8,212 bases of DNA from JANPCX01 sp046094425 (lineage in GTDB: Bacteria; Pseudomonadota; Gammaproteobacteria; Burkholderiales; Burkholderiaceae_C). The stretch is taken from the NCBI GenBank assembly GCA_046094425.1, contig JBJTHI010000131.1, forward strand, positions 1 through 8,212, read 5' to 3'. A model generated the notes under the pieces. The model saw only the letters and a list, made by a program, of their open reading frames with translations, was not told the DNA's origin and searched no databases. The first letter of the stretch is position 1, and every line of letters starts with the position of its first letter. This document shows, one piece after another, positions 1 to 6,853 of this stretch. The position numbers and the translations under genes are program-made.

Positions 1-659
1 GTGTAAATGCTGCTGCCGACGTCTTTGTCGTCGAACTCGTCTTCAATTTCACCGACAATTTCTTCCAGCACATCTTCAATCGTGATGAGTCCTGCTGTGG
101 CACCGAATTCGTCAATCACGATGGCCAAGTGGTTGCGGTTGGAGCGAAAGTCGCGCAGCAACTCGTTCAAGCCCTTGGACTCCGGCACGAACACCGCCGG
201 GCGCAACAAAGTGCGCAAATTCAAATCGGGAGACCGTTGCACCTTGAGCAAATCTTTGGCCATCAATATGCCAATGATGTTGTCGCGTCGCTCTTCAAAC
301 ACGGGAAAACGGGAGTGGCTGGTGTCAATCACCAAGTGCAGCAGCTCATCGTAGTCGGCATTGATATCCAGCAAATCCATGCGCGGCGCGGCCACCATCA
401 CGTCGCCCGCCGTCATGTCGGCCATGCGCAGCACGCCCTCCAGCATCATGCGCGATTCGGGCTCGATCAACTCGCGGTGTTCGGCGTCGGCCAGGGTTTC
501 TAGCAACTCGTCACGCGAATCGGGGCCGGGGGAGACGAATTCGACCAGGCGCTGGAACAGGTTGCGTTTGTCGCTGGCACGGTCAGGCTTACGTTCTTCG
601 CCCGAGTCGAGGGTGCTGAACCGTGAACGGGGGGCGGACGGGGGGTGGGGGTCTGTCAT
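1..659 (-). CDS. corC: CorC/YbeX-type CBS-domain protein, 5' part only (C-terminus beyond the window)
   Basis: Reading the minus strand from the ATG at 657-659 gives 219 codons with no stop before the left edge, so the gene is cut by the window. The N-terminus is Pro-rich and probably disordered (residues 1-32). A helical segment (33-85) follows, then two CBS domains, about 86-145 and 153-210. The second contains HLAIVIDEFGATAGLITIEDVLEEIVGEI written here as its two recognisable halves: IVIDEFGATAG (180-190) and TIEDVLEEIVGEI (193-205), which are hallmarks of the HlyC/CorC family. E. coli CorC (YbeX) has about 292 residues, so roughly 75 residues, including the small C-terminal transporter-associated domain, should lie outside. 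CorC proteins have been linked to Mg/Co efflux and, as YbeX, to ribosome metabolism. The soluble CBS form lacks membrane segments, as here. It is transcribed divergently from the YjiA-like gene. The start is upheld by family alignment rather than by a strong ribosome-binding site. Confidence 0.93.
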   Translation of the reverse strand, partial: MTDPHPPSAPRSRFSTLDSGEERKPDRASDKRNLFQRLVEFVSPGPDSRDELLETLADAEHRELIEPESRMMLEGVLRMADMTAGDVMVAAPRMDLLDINADYDELLHLVIDTSHSRFPVFEERRDNIIGILMAKDLLKVQRSPDLNLRTLLRPAVFVPESKGLNELLRDFRSNRNHLAIVIDEFGATAGLITIEDVLEEIVGEIEDEFDDKDVGSSIY

Positions 660-672
660 TGCCGCTGGCGTG

Positions 673-698
673 AGCGTTGCGGCTTGAAGCGCAACGCT
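673..698. repeat. Perfect 9-bp inverted repeat between divergent corC and yjiA
   Basis: The arm AGCGTTGCG (673-681) is exactly repeated as its reverse complement CGCAACGCT (690-698), around an 8-nt spacer. It begins 14 nt upstream of the corC start codon, so it could be a hairpin in the corC leader or a two-fold-symmetric operator serving one or both divergent genes. It has no T-tract, so it does not look like an intrinsic terminator. It is GC-rich and does not resemble the AT-rich boxes usually bound by Zur. One arm sequence recurs alone at 2000-2008, just before dksA. Confidence 0.5.
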
Positions 699-708
699 GG
701 AAAGTCGT

Positions 709-759
709 GTGGAGCACTAGCTTACCCGATGGGGATTTCACAACTGTGCTAGTTTCCAC
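709..759. repeat. Imperfect inverted repeat upstream of the YjiA-like gene
   Basis: GTGGAGCACTAGC (709-721) and GCTAGTTTCCAC (748-759) are reverse complements except for two adjacent bases, where one arm has GC and the other a single A. The spacer is 26 nt. The right arm ends 29 nt before the start codon at 789, so a regulator binding site or leader structure is possible. I cannot identify a convincing -35/-10 pair around it, and chance similarity is not excluded. Confidence 0.3.
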
Positions 760-788
760 GTTTTGTTTGATTCGACGGAACACTTCCC

Positions 789-1829
789 ATGGCCCTCATT
801 CCCGCTACCATCCTCACCGGTTTTCTCGGCTCGGGCAAAACCACCTTGCTCAAACGTGTGTTAACCGAAGCGCACGGCCAGAAAATTGCGGTGATTGAAA
901 ACGAGTTTGGCGACGAAAACATCGACAACGAAATCCTGGTGCAAGACAGCCAGGAACAAATCATCCAGCTCAACAACGGTTGTGTGTGCTGCTCCATCCG
1001 CGAAGATCTGCGCACCACCTTGGCCGACCTGGCTGAGAAAAAACGCAAAGGCGAACTCAGTTTTGACAGGGTGGTGATTGAAACCACAGGCCTGGCCGAC
1101 CCCGGCCCCGTGGCACAAACCTTTTTCATGGACGACGAAATCGCCGAAACCTATTTGCTGGACTCCATCCTCACCCTGGTGGATGCCAAACACGCCGACG
1201 AGCAACTGAACACCCGCCAAGAAGCGCGTCGCCAAATTGGCTTTGCCGACCAAATTTTTATCAGCAAATCCGACCTGGTGGACAAAACCTCGTTGGACGC
1301 CCTGGCCCACCGCATCAAACACATGAACCCACGCGCGCCGCAACAGGCAGTGCATTTTGGCGAGGTGCCGATTGCTTCGGTGTTCGACCTCAAAGGTTTC
1401 AACCTCAATGCCAAACTGGACATCGACCCTGATTTTTTGAACGCGGACCACCACGCCCACGATCACCATCATGACCATGAGCATAGCGAGCACTGCGACC
1501 ACCCCAGCCACGCCCATCACCATGTCCACGACGACGACGTGAAGTCCTTCGTCTTTCGCGCTGAAAAACCCTTCAACCCGGCCAAGTTGGAAGACTTTTT
1601 GGGTGCCATCGTCCAGGTCTATGGCCCCAAAATGCTGCGTTACAAAGGCGTGCTCAACATGAAGGGCAGTGCTCGCAAGGTGATTTTTCAGGGCGTGCAC
1701 CAACTCATGGGCAGCGACCTGGGCCCGGCCTGGGCGGCAGGCGAAAAGCGCCTGAGCAAAATGGTGTTCATTGGCATTGACCTGCCCAAAGACATTCTTC
1801 AAGACGGGCTGCAAAACTGCCTTGAATAA
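789..1829 (+). CDS. yjiA: COG0523 (CobW/YjiA-type) GTPase, putative zinc chaperone
   Basis: This 346-residue protein is a G3E-family GTPase. The P-loop GFLGSGKT is at residues 11-18, the switch-region ENEFGDE at 37-43, the family metal motif GCVCC at 64-68 (Cys65, 67, 68), the Walker B/G3 region VVIETTGLADPGP at 95-107, and the G4-like SKSDLVD at 159-165. The C-terminal CobW_C domain spans about 251-335 and carries KMLRYKGVLN and MVFIGIDLP, as in E. coli YjiA (318 residues). Between the domains lies a histidine-rich loop (221-247) with 15 His in 27 residues, typical of metal-loading COG0523 members. The family delivers Zn or other metals to client proteins using GTP; the client here is unknown. 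Subfamily similarity is closest to YjiA (ADPGP, VDA.HADEQ.N). The next gene, 190 nt downstream, is a cysteine-poor dksA. The gene symbol marks similarity, not proven orthology. Confidence 0.93.
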   Translation: MALIPATILTGFLGSGKTTLLKRVLTEAHGQKIAVIENEFGDENIDNEILVQDSQEQIIQLNNGCVCCSIREDLRTTLADLAEKKRKGELSFDRVVIETTGLADPGPVAQTFFMDDEIAETYLLDSILTLVDAKHADEQLNTRQEARRQIGFADQIFISKSDLVDKTSLDALAHRIKHMNPRAPQQAVHFGEVPIASVFDLKGFNLNAKLDIDPDFLNADHHAHDHHHDHEHSEHCDHPSHAHHHVHDDDVKSFVFRAEKPFNPAKLEDFLGAIVQVYGPKMLRYKGVLNMKGSARKVIFQGVHQLMGSDLGPAWAAGEKRLSKMVFIGIDLPKDILQDGLQNCLE

Positions 1830-1838
1830 CGCTAGGGC

Positions 1839-1856
1839 CCCAGGGTTTTACCTGGG
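1839..1856. repeat. Small hairpin after the YjiA-like gene
   Basis: CCCAGG (1839-1844) and CCTGGG (1851-1856) form a perfect 6-bp stem with a 6-nt loop, starting 9 nt after the stop codon. The sequence that follows is A-rich, not a T-run, so it is not a canonical intrinsic terminator on the plus strand. It may stabilise the 3' end or end transcription with the help of Rho. Confidence 0.3.
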
Positions 1857-1892
1857 AAACAAAATTAGCCGCCCCTTCGCAATGAACGTGGC

Positions 1893-1980
1893 TACAATCC
1901 GCCCCGCCCAAGCCAGCCCTGCGCGCCCAAACCGGGTGCAGGTTCAAGTGCTTGACAAAAATCAACGCGGTTGAGACAAA
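1893..1980 (+). promoter_or_regulatory. Candidate dksA promoter region
   Basis: The 190-nt gap before dksA contains two partial sigma-70-like signals. TACAAT at 1893-1898 is a good -10 match but lacks a matching -35 at 16-18 bp. TTGACA at 1952-1957 is a perfect -35, but the hexamer 17 bp on (GACAAA, 1975-1980) is a poor -10. The gap length suggests that dksA has its own promoter, but which element is used cannot be settled by eye. Confidence 0.27.
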
Positions 1981-2007
1981 GTTCAGACAGCGGCAGCCCA
2001 GCGTTGC

Positions 2008-2013
2008 GAGGAG
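2008..2013 (+). promoter_or_regulatory. Ribosome-binding site fixing the dksA GTG start
   Basis: GAGGAG at 2008-2013 lies 6 nt before the GTG at 2020. It supports this GTG as the true start, and hence translation of the long N-terminal tail, rather than an internal ATG nearer the conserved DksA core (residue 185 or 223). Confidence 0.65.
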
Positions 2014-2019
2014 ACTTTC

Positions 2020-3066
2020 GTGAGCAAAACACCGGCGAAGAAGACAAACAAAGTTGCGGGTAAACCTGTGCCCAAAAGTGCTGCAGCAAAAAGCAGTGCC
2101 GCCAAAAAGGTAAGCAAAGTCACCAAGCAGCCACCCGCCAAACCGCCCGTCAAACAGGTTGCCAGCAAAACGGCTGCCAAACCTACTGCCAAAAAAGTCG
2201 TGGCTAAGAAGCCAACGACCAAAACCGTGACCAAGCCCTCCGCCAAGTCCAAAGCGCCCGTCGTCAAGAAATCAGCCCCAGCCCCAAAGAAGCTGACCCA
2301 ACCCGTGGCCAAAGTCGAAAAATCCGCGACCAAACCGACCCCAGCCCCCGAAAAGAAAAAGCCCCCGGTGACCGCACCCAAGCACAATCCGTCCCAAGCC
2401 GCTGCAGCGGTGGCCATGCCTGCCACGGCTTCTCCAGCCGCAGCAAGCACACCAGCCCCAACCCGCCGTGGTGGCAAGGTGGTTGCGCCGCCACCCGCTC
2501 AAGCACCTTTGCCATTGCCAACCTCCCGTTTTGCCGACCGTTTTGCCCCGCCTCGGCCGCCCACCAGACAAATGAACAACCTCGGACTGGACGCACCCAA
2601 ACCCACCCAAATCGCCGACCCCAAACTCGTCAACGCCTGGAAAACCAAGGCCGGCAAAGACTTGACCGATGCCGAAGTGTTGGCGATGCCGGAGAAGGAA
2701 TACATGAACGAAAAGCAGTTGGAGTTTTTCCGCGCCCGACTGCAAGCGCTCAAAGACGACCTGCTCAGCAATGCCGGGGAAACCACCGAACACCTGCGCG
2801 AAGACACCTCCATCGTGCCCGACCCCGCTGACCGTGCCACGATTGAAGAAGAACACGCCTTGGAATTGCGTACCCGCGACCGCGAGCGCAAACTGCTGAA
2901 GAAAATTTCCCAGTCGTTGATCCGAATTGATGCGGGCGACTATGGTTTTTGCGACGAAACCGGGGAGCCCATCGGCTTAGGCCGCTTGATTGCCCGTCCG
3001 ACAGCTACACTGTCCCTGGAAGCACAACAGCGACGCGAGTTAAAGCAGAAAATGTTCGGCGACTAA
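2020..3066 (+). CDS. dksA: DksA, RNA polymerase-binding stringent-response factor, single-Cys type with ~200-residue basic tail
   Basis: DksA binds the RNA polymerase secondary channel and, with ppGpp, resets transcription at rRNA and amino-acid promoters. The conserved core is the C-terminal part (about 213-348): EKEYMNEKQLEFFRARL (225-241), the coiled-coil tip DPADRA (268-273, with the two acidic tip residues and Ala), and ELRTRDRERKLLKKI (282-296). The zinc-finger region keeps only Cys311. The other three ligand positions are Thr314, Ser332 and Ala335, giving C-X2-T-X17-S-X2-A, so the protein should fold without zinc, as described for single-cysteine DksA variants. E. coli DksA has 151 residues; this one has 348. 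The extra N-terminus (1 to about 200) is low-complexity Lys/Ala/Pro/Thr/Val, with 34 Lys, no Arg and only two acidic residues in the first 121, resembling histone-H1-like or AlgP-type tails. A strong ribosome-binding site supports the GTG start. The STAS gene follows after 33 nt. Confidence 0.95.
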   Translation: MSKTPAKKTNKVAGKPVPKSAAAKSSAAKKVSKVTKQPPAKPPVKQVASKTAAKPTAKKVVAKKPTTKTVTKPSAKSKAPVVKKSAPAPKKLTQPVAKVEKSATKPTPAPEKKKPPVTAPKHNPSQAAAAVAMPATASPAAASTPAPTRRGGKVVAPPPAQAPLPLPTSRFADRFAPPRPPTRQMNNLGLDAPKPTQIADPKLVNAWKTKAGKDLTDAEVLAMPEKEYMNEKQLEFFRARLQALKDDLLSNAGETTEHLREDTSIVPDPADRATIEEEHALELRTRDRERKLLKKISQSLIRIDAGDYGFCDETGEPIGLGRLIARPTATLSLEAQQRRELKQKMFGD

Positions 3067-3099
3067 GCTCGCCTTTCACCCGTCAACCTGACACCCTCC

Positions 3100-4791
3100 A
3101 TGGCGGATCCCAAAGACACCAGCAGTTTCTTCCGTAAGGTTGTCAAGTTCGTGGCCAACCCGTCCACGGAATGGAACGAGCTTGACAGTGCCGTGGGGAC
3201 GCGCGAGTCCGAGTTCGCCAAACACGAGCTCAAAGCCATGATTGAGCGCAAGCGGCGCAACGATTTCGTGCGCAAGCGCGAGTTCGACATGCTGCGCAAA
3301 GTGCGCCGCGAGGGGTTGAGTGGCGACCAATTGGCGGCCCTCGGTGGGTCGTCCAGGCTAGACGACTCCGAGGTGCGCGCCGAGAGCGGGGCCAAGCCAG
3401 ACAGCGGTGTCAAAGCCAAAATCGACGAAATTGAGCAACAAATGGTGGGCGACAACCAGCTCAGTTCACGACGCCGCACCCCTGAGTTCTACAACGCACC
3501 CACGCAGCCCGCGCCACTGGACACCACAGCCGCTGGCAAACCACCTGCAGCAAGGGCGGCACCGCGCCCCGAAGCCACCGCCACCGATGCACCGCCACCC
3601 AACCAAAGTGGCGCCGCACCGTCAGCCGCGCCCATGCACGGCTTTGCCATGGACACGGCCAACGCCTCGTTTGCCAACCCGCTGGCCATGGAAGTCAGCG
3701 AGGTGGTGCACGACCCTGAGCTCGACGAAGCGGTGATTTCTTTTGCCAATGCCGACTTTGAAAGCTGCGAGCAGTCGCTCAACACCTTGATCGAAGGTCA
3801 GGGCCGCCGTGTAGACCACGCGGAAACCTGGCTGGTGTTGTTTGACTTGTACCGTGCCATAGGCCAACAGCCCAAATTCGACAGCCTGGCCATGGACTAT
3901 GTGCAACGCTTCGGTTGGTCGCCACCGCAGTGGTTCTCCATGCCCAAACTGGTGGCCGACACCGCAGCTTCGCCATCGGACGCCGCCAAAGCCAGCGCCT
4001 CCGCGAGCAGCCAAGTGGGTTGGGCCAGCCCCGAGCACATGGACGCCGAAGCGGTGAACAAACTGCGTTCACAGTCCCTGCAAATGCCACTGCCCTGGGT
4101 GTTCGACTGGAGCGCACTCAAAAGCCTGGACGTGGAAGCCAGCGTGCTGATGAGCGATTTGTTCCGCAGTTGGATGCCGCAAAAACTCGATCTGCGCTGG
4201 CTCGGTGGCGACCGCCTCTTCAGTGTGCTGCAAGAAGCCGCCCCCACCGGGGTGCGTGATGCCGACCCCGCCTACTGGCAGTTGCGCCTGGACGCCCTGC
4301 GCATGGCCAACCGCGCCGACCAATTCGACGAAGCCGCCATCGACTACTGCGTGACCTACGAGGTCTCTCCCCCTTCGTGGGAGCCCACCGTCTGCAAAGT
4401 TCGCATCAGTGGCACGGGGCCCAGCACCAACTCGCCGTCCATGTCGTTGGTGAGCGCGGTGTCCACCAGTTTTGTCGAGTCGCAAATTTTGGAAGACCAC
4501 GACATGGTGCAGGTGGCCAGCATGGAGTTGTCCGGCCAATTGGTGGGCGACATTGACAAAATTCTCGCCCGCTTGACAGCCAAACTGGGCTCGGCCAGTG
4601 TGGTCAATGTGTCGTGCAGCAAACTCATTCGGGTGGACTTCATTGCAGCGGGTGACTTGCTGAACTGGGTGCTGGCCCGCCGCAGCGAGAACCGCGCCAT
4701 CACCTTCACCGACACCCACCGCCTGGTGGCCTTGTTCTTTGGTGCCATGGGCATCAATGAACATTCCGAGGTCAAAGTTCACACCGTTTAA
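3100..4791 (+). CDS. STAS-like domain protein with internally duplicated helical-repeat + STAS units
   Basis: The 563 residues have no signal peptide or membrane segment, so the protein is probably cytoplasmic. A charged, helical N-terminus (1-125, rich in Arg, Lys and Glu) is followed by an Ala/Pro linker (about 132-180). Then come two related units. Unit A has a helical, TPR-like stretch (241-283) and a STAS-like stretch (about 328-380). Unit B has the same order at 390-431 and about 468-563. The helical stretches align without gaps at an offset of 149 residues, with 12 identities in 39 positions, including W244/W393, FD, DY and SPP.W. The STAS-like stretches align at offset 169 (S338/S507, D344/D513, RL at 372/541). 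STAS domains often act as anti-sigma antagonists or NTP-sensing interaction modules; the exact role here is unknown. No phosphorylatable serine can be assigned with confidence. The ATG has no clear ribosome-binding site; it starts 33 nt after dksA, and hslV starts 49 nt after its stop, so a shared transcript is likely. Confidence 0.85.
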   Translation: MADPKDTSSFFRKVVKFVANPSTEWNELDSAVGTRESEFAKHELKAMIERKRRNDFVRKREFDMLRKVRREGLSGDQLAALGGSSRLDDSEVRAESGAKPDSGVKAKIDEIEQQMVGDNQLSSRRRTPEFYNAPTQPAPLDTTAAGKPPAARAAPRPEATATDAPPPNQSGAAPSAAPMHGFAMDTANASFANPLAMEVSEVVHDPELDEAVISFANADFESCEQSLNTLIEGQGRRVDHAETWLVLFDLYRAIGQQPKFDSLAMDYVQRFGWSPPQWFSMPKLVADTAASPSDAAKASASASSQVGWASPEHMDAEAVNKLRSQSLQMPLPWVFDWSALKSLDVEASVLMSDLFRSWMPQKLDLRWLGGDRLFSVLQEAAPTGVRDADPAYWQLRLDALRMANRADQFDEAAIDYCVTYEVSPPSWEPTVCKVRISGTGPSTNSPSMSLVSAVSTSFVESQILEDHDMVQVASMELSGQLVGDIDKILARLTAKLGSASVVNVSCSKLIRVDFIAAGDLLNWVLARRSENRAITFTDTHRLVALFFGAMGINEHSEVKVHTV

Positions 4792-4840
4792 TTTGTGACT
4801 GCGGACTTGAAGTTCGCTTGTTCGACGTCACCTGCACCCG

Positions 4841-5377
4841 ATGGATCAATTTCACGGCACCACCATCGTCAGCGCGCGGCGCGGCAAACAGGTGGCCTTG
4901 GGCGGCGACGGTCAAGTCACGCTGGGCCACATCATCATCAAGTCCAGCGCACGTAAGGTGCGCAAACTGCACCGAGACCAGGTTCTCGCCGGGTTCGCCG
5001 GAGCCACGGCAGACGCCTTCACCCTGTTTGAACGCTTTGAAGCCAAGCTGGAAAAACACCAAGGCCATTTGGTGCGAGCGGCCATTGAGCTGACCAAGGA
5101 CTGGCGCACCGACCGCGTGCTGCGCCGCTTGGAAGCCATGCTGGCCGTGGCCGATGCCGAAGCCTCCCTCATCATCACCGGCAACGGCGATGTGCTGGAG
5201 CCTGAAAAAGGCATCATCGCCATCGGCTCGGGCGGCGCTTACGCCCAAGCCGCCGCACGTGCTTTGCTCGACCACACCCAGATGACGCCTGCAGAGGTCG
5301 TCAAAAAGTCATTGGAAATAGCGGGTGACATTTGCGTGTACACCAACCAGAGCCACATCATTGAGGTGCTGGAATGA
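4841..5377 (+). CDS. hslV: HslV, peptidase subunit of the ATP-dependent HslVU protease
   Basis: HslV is the threonine protease that forms a double hexameric chamber capped by HslU and degrades unfolded or regulatory proteins in the cytoplasm. The 178-residue product matches E. coli HslV (176 residues) along its whole length. After a six-residue leader (MDQFHG) comes TTIVSARRG, so Thr7 should become the catalytic N-terminal Thr1 by self-processing. Mature Asp17 and Lys33 correspond to Asp23 and Lys39 here. Other signatures are GGDGQVTLG (21-29), GFAGATADAFTLFERFEAKL, KDWRTDR, ITGNGDV and the C-terminal GDICVYTN. The stop overlaps the hslU start (ATGA), indicating translational coupling. There is no obvious ribosome-binding site in front of 4841. 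hslVU is heat-shock controlled in E. coli, but I cannot support a sigma-32 promoter here. Confidence 0.97.
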   Translation: MDQFHGTTIVSARRGKQVALGGDGQVTLGHIIIKSSARKVRKLHRDQVLAGFAGATADAFTLFERFEAKLEKHQGHLVRAAIELTKDWRTDRVLRRLEAMLAVADAEASLIITGNGDVLEPEKGIIAIGSGGAYAQAAARALLDHTQMTPAEVVKKSLEIAGDICVYTNQSHIIEVLE

Positions 5378-6711
5378 GCTCCATGACACCCCAGGAAATC
5401 GTCTCCGAGTTGGATCGCCACATCGTCGGCCAGGCCGCCGCTAAACGTGCCGTGGCCATCGCCCTTCGCAACCGCTGGCGTCGCCAGCAAGTGGACGCTA
5501 GCTTACGCGGCGAAATCACCCCCAAGAACATTTTGATGATAGGCCCCACCGGTGTGGGCAAAACCGAAATTGCGCGCCGCCTGGCCAAGTTGGCCGATGC
5601 GCCCTTCATCAAAGTGGAAGCCACCAAATTCACCGAAGTGGGTTATGTGGGCAAGGACGTGGACACCATCATCCGCGACCTGGTGGACATGGCCGTGAAA
5701 CAAGCCCGCGAAGCCGCCATGAAACGCCACCGCAGCCTGGCCGAAGACGCCGCCGAAGACCGCGTGCTCGACATCTTGGTGCCGCCGCCCCGCTCTGACT
5801 TTGGTTTGAATGGTGAAAGCGGCGAAAACACCGCCCGCCAAGTCATGCGCAAACGCCTGCGAGAAGGACTGCTCGCCGACAAAGAAATTGAGATCGACCT
5901 GGCCGAATCCAAAGCTCAGCTCGAGATCATGACCCCACCCGGCATGGACGAAATGGCCGAGCAGCTCAAAGGCATGTTCGCCAACCTGGGCGCAAACAAA
6001 CGCAAAACCCGCAAACTGAAAATTGCCGAGGCGCTGAAATTGCTGGTGGACGAAGAAGCCGCCAAGCTCGTGAATGAAGACGACATTCGCAGCAGCGCCC
6101 TGCTGCACACCGAACAAAACGGCATTGTCTTCATCGACGAGATCGACAAAGTGGCCTCTCGCAGCAGCGAAGGCGGCGGCAGCGGCGCCGAGGTGTCACG
6201 CCAAGGCGTGCAGCGCGACCTGCTGCCCTTGGTGGAAGGCACCACGGTCAACACCAAATACGGCATGGTCAAAACCGACCACATCTTGTTCATTGCCTCG
6301 GGCGCATTTCACCTGGCCAAACCGAGTGATTTGATTCCCGAGTTGCAAGGCCGTTTCCCGATTCGTGTGGAATTGAACTCACTGAGTGTGGACGACTTCG
6401 AGGCCATCCTCACCAGCACCCACGCCAGTTTGGTCAAACAGTACCAAGCCTTGCTGTCCACCGAAGGTGTGCTCTTAGAAATCAAACCCGACGCCATCCG
6501 CCGCCTGGCCCAAATGGCCTTTGAAGTGAACGAACGCACCGAAAACATCGGCGCCCGCCGGTTGGCTACGGTGATGGAGCGGTTACTCGACGACGTGAGT
6601 TTCAACGCACCGAATTTAAGCGGTCAAACCGTGAGCCTGGATGCGGAAGCGGTGAATGCCAAGTTGGCGGATTTGGCGAAGAATGAGGATTTGTCACGGT
6701 ATATCTTGTGA
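5374..6711 (+). CDS. hslU: HslU, AAA+ ATPase/unfoldase subunit of the HslVU protease
   Basis: HslU hexamers unfold substrates with ATP and thread them into HslV. The 445 residues align end to end with E. coli HslU (443). Motifs in order are Walker A GPTGVGKT (57-64), the pore loop GYVG (90-93) that grips substrate, the helical I-domain insert (about 105-240), Walker B IVFIDEID (251-258), GVQRDLLPLVEGT (278-290), sensor 1 FIASGAFH (306-313), the arginine finger in LQGRFPIR (Arg327), sensor 2 ENIGARRL (390-397), and the C-terminal SRYIL (441-445). That tail inserts into HslV and is needed to activate it. The start MSSMTPQEIV matches E. coli MSEMTPREIV, so the first ATG, which overlaps the hslV stop by 4 nt, is preferred over the second at 5383. 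All catalytic motifs are intact. It is the last gene of the plus-strand block. Confidence 0.98.
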   Translation: MSSMTPQEIVSELDRHIVGQAAAKRAVAIALRNRWRRQQVDASLRGEITPKNILMIGPTGVGKTEIARRLAKLADAPFIKVEATKFTEVGYVGKDVDTIIRDLVDMAVKQAREAAMKRHRSLAEDAAEDRVLDILVPPPRSDFGLNGESGENTARQVMRKRLREGLLADKEIEIDLAESKAQLEIMTPPGMDEMAEQLKGMFANLGANKRKTRKLKIAEALKLLVDEEAAKLVNEDDIRSSALLHTEQNGIVFIDEIDKVASRSSEGGGSGAEVSRQGVQRDLLPLVEGTTVNTKYGMVKTDHILFIASGAFHLAKPSDLIPELQGRFPIRVELNSLSVDDFEAILTSTHASLVKQYQALLSTEGVLLEIKPDAIRRLAQMAFEVNERTENIGARRLATVMERLLDDVSFNAPNLSGQTVSLDAEAVNAKLADLAKNEDLSRYIL

Positions 6712-6811
6712 GATGCCGAAGGATTTGACGCTTTGAGGGCTGGGGGATGGGATGAATGCTAGTTTTTTCGACGTGATACTTTGCCCCAAAACAGTTCATA
6801 GACTGCCGACT

Positions 6812-6838
6812 GGGCACTGGTAGCCTACCTTGGTGCTC
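6812..6838. repeat. Imperfect hairpin between convergent hslU and the 175-residue gene
   Basis: GGGCAC (6812-6817) can pair with GTGCTC (6833-6838) with one G-T wobble. Inside that, GGTA (6819-6822) pairs with TACC (6826-6829) around a 3-nt loop. The element lies in the 142-nt gap between two convergent genes, where a terminator working in both directions would be expected, but neither flank carries a T-run. A T6 run at 6763-6768 has no stem in front of it. The rest of the gap shows nothing else. Confidence 0.3.
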
Positions 6839-6853
6839 CGCTTGACTGAAAGA

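Noticed and set aside
6..503. Plus-strand frames rich in Ser near the left edge
   Set aside because: They are antisense to the CorC CBS domains, which read clearly on the minus strand.
861..1814. Long minus-strand open frame (317 codons) opposite the COG0523 gene
   Set aside because: It is an antisense shadow. The His-rich and hydrophobic runs mirror the real gene's codon bias, and the plus-strand frame has every motif of a known family.
1983..2856. Minus-strand open frames opposite dksA, Gly/Ala/Val-rich
   Set aside because: They are the complement of the Lys/Ala/Pro repeats in dksA; composition is a by-product, and no family features are seen.
4806..4842. Possible sigma-32 promoter for hslV (CTTGAAG at 4806-4812)
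   Set aside because: The -35 resembles the heat-shock consensus, but no CCCCAT-like -10 occurs at the right distance. The nearest CCCGAT (4837-4842) is 24 nt away and overlaps the start codon.
5503..6117. 204-codon minus-strand frame opposite hslU
   Set aside because: It is antisense to conserved HslU motifs, with His/Phe/Gly-rich composition typical of shadow frames in GC-rich DNA.
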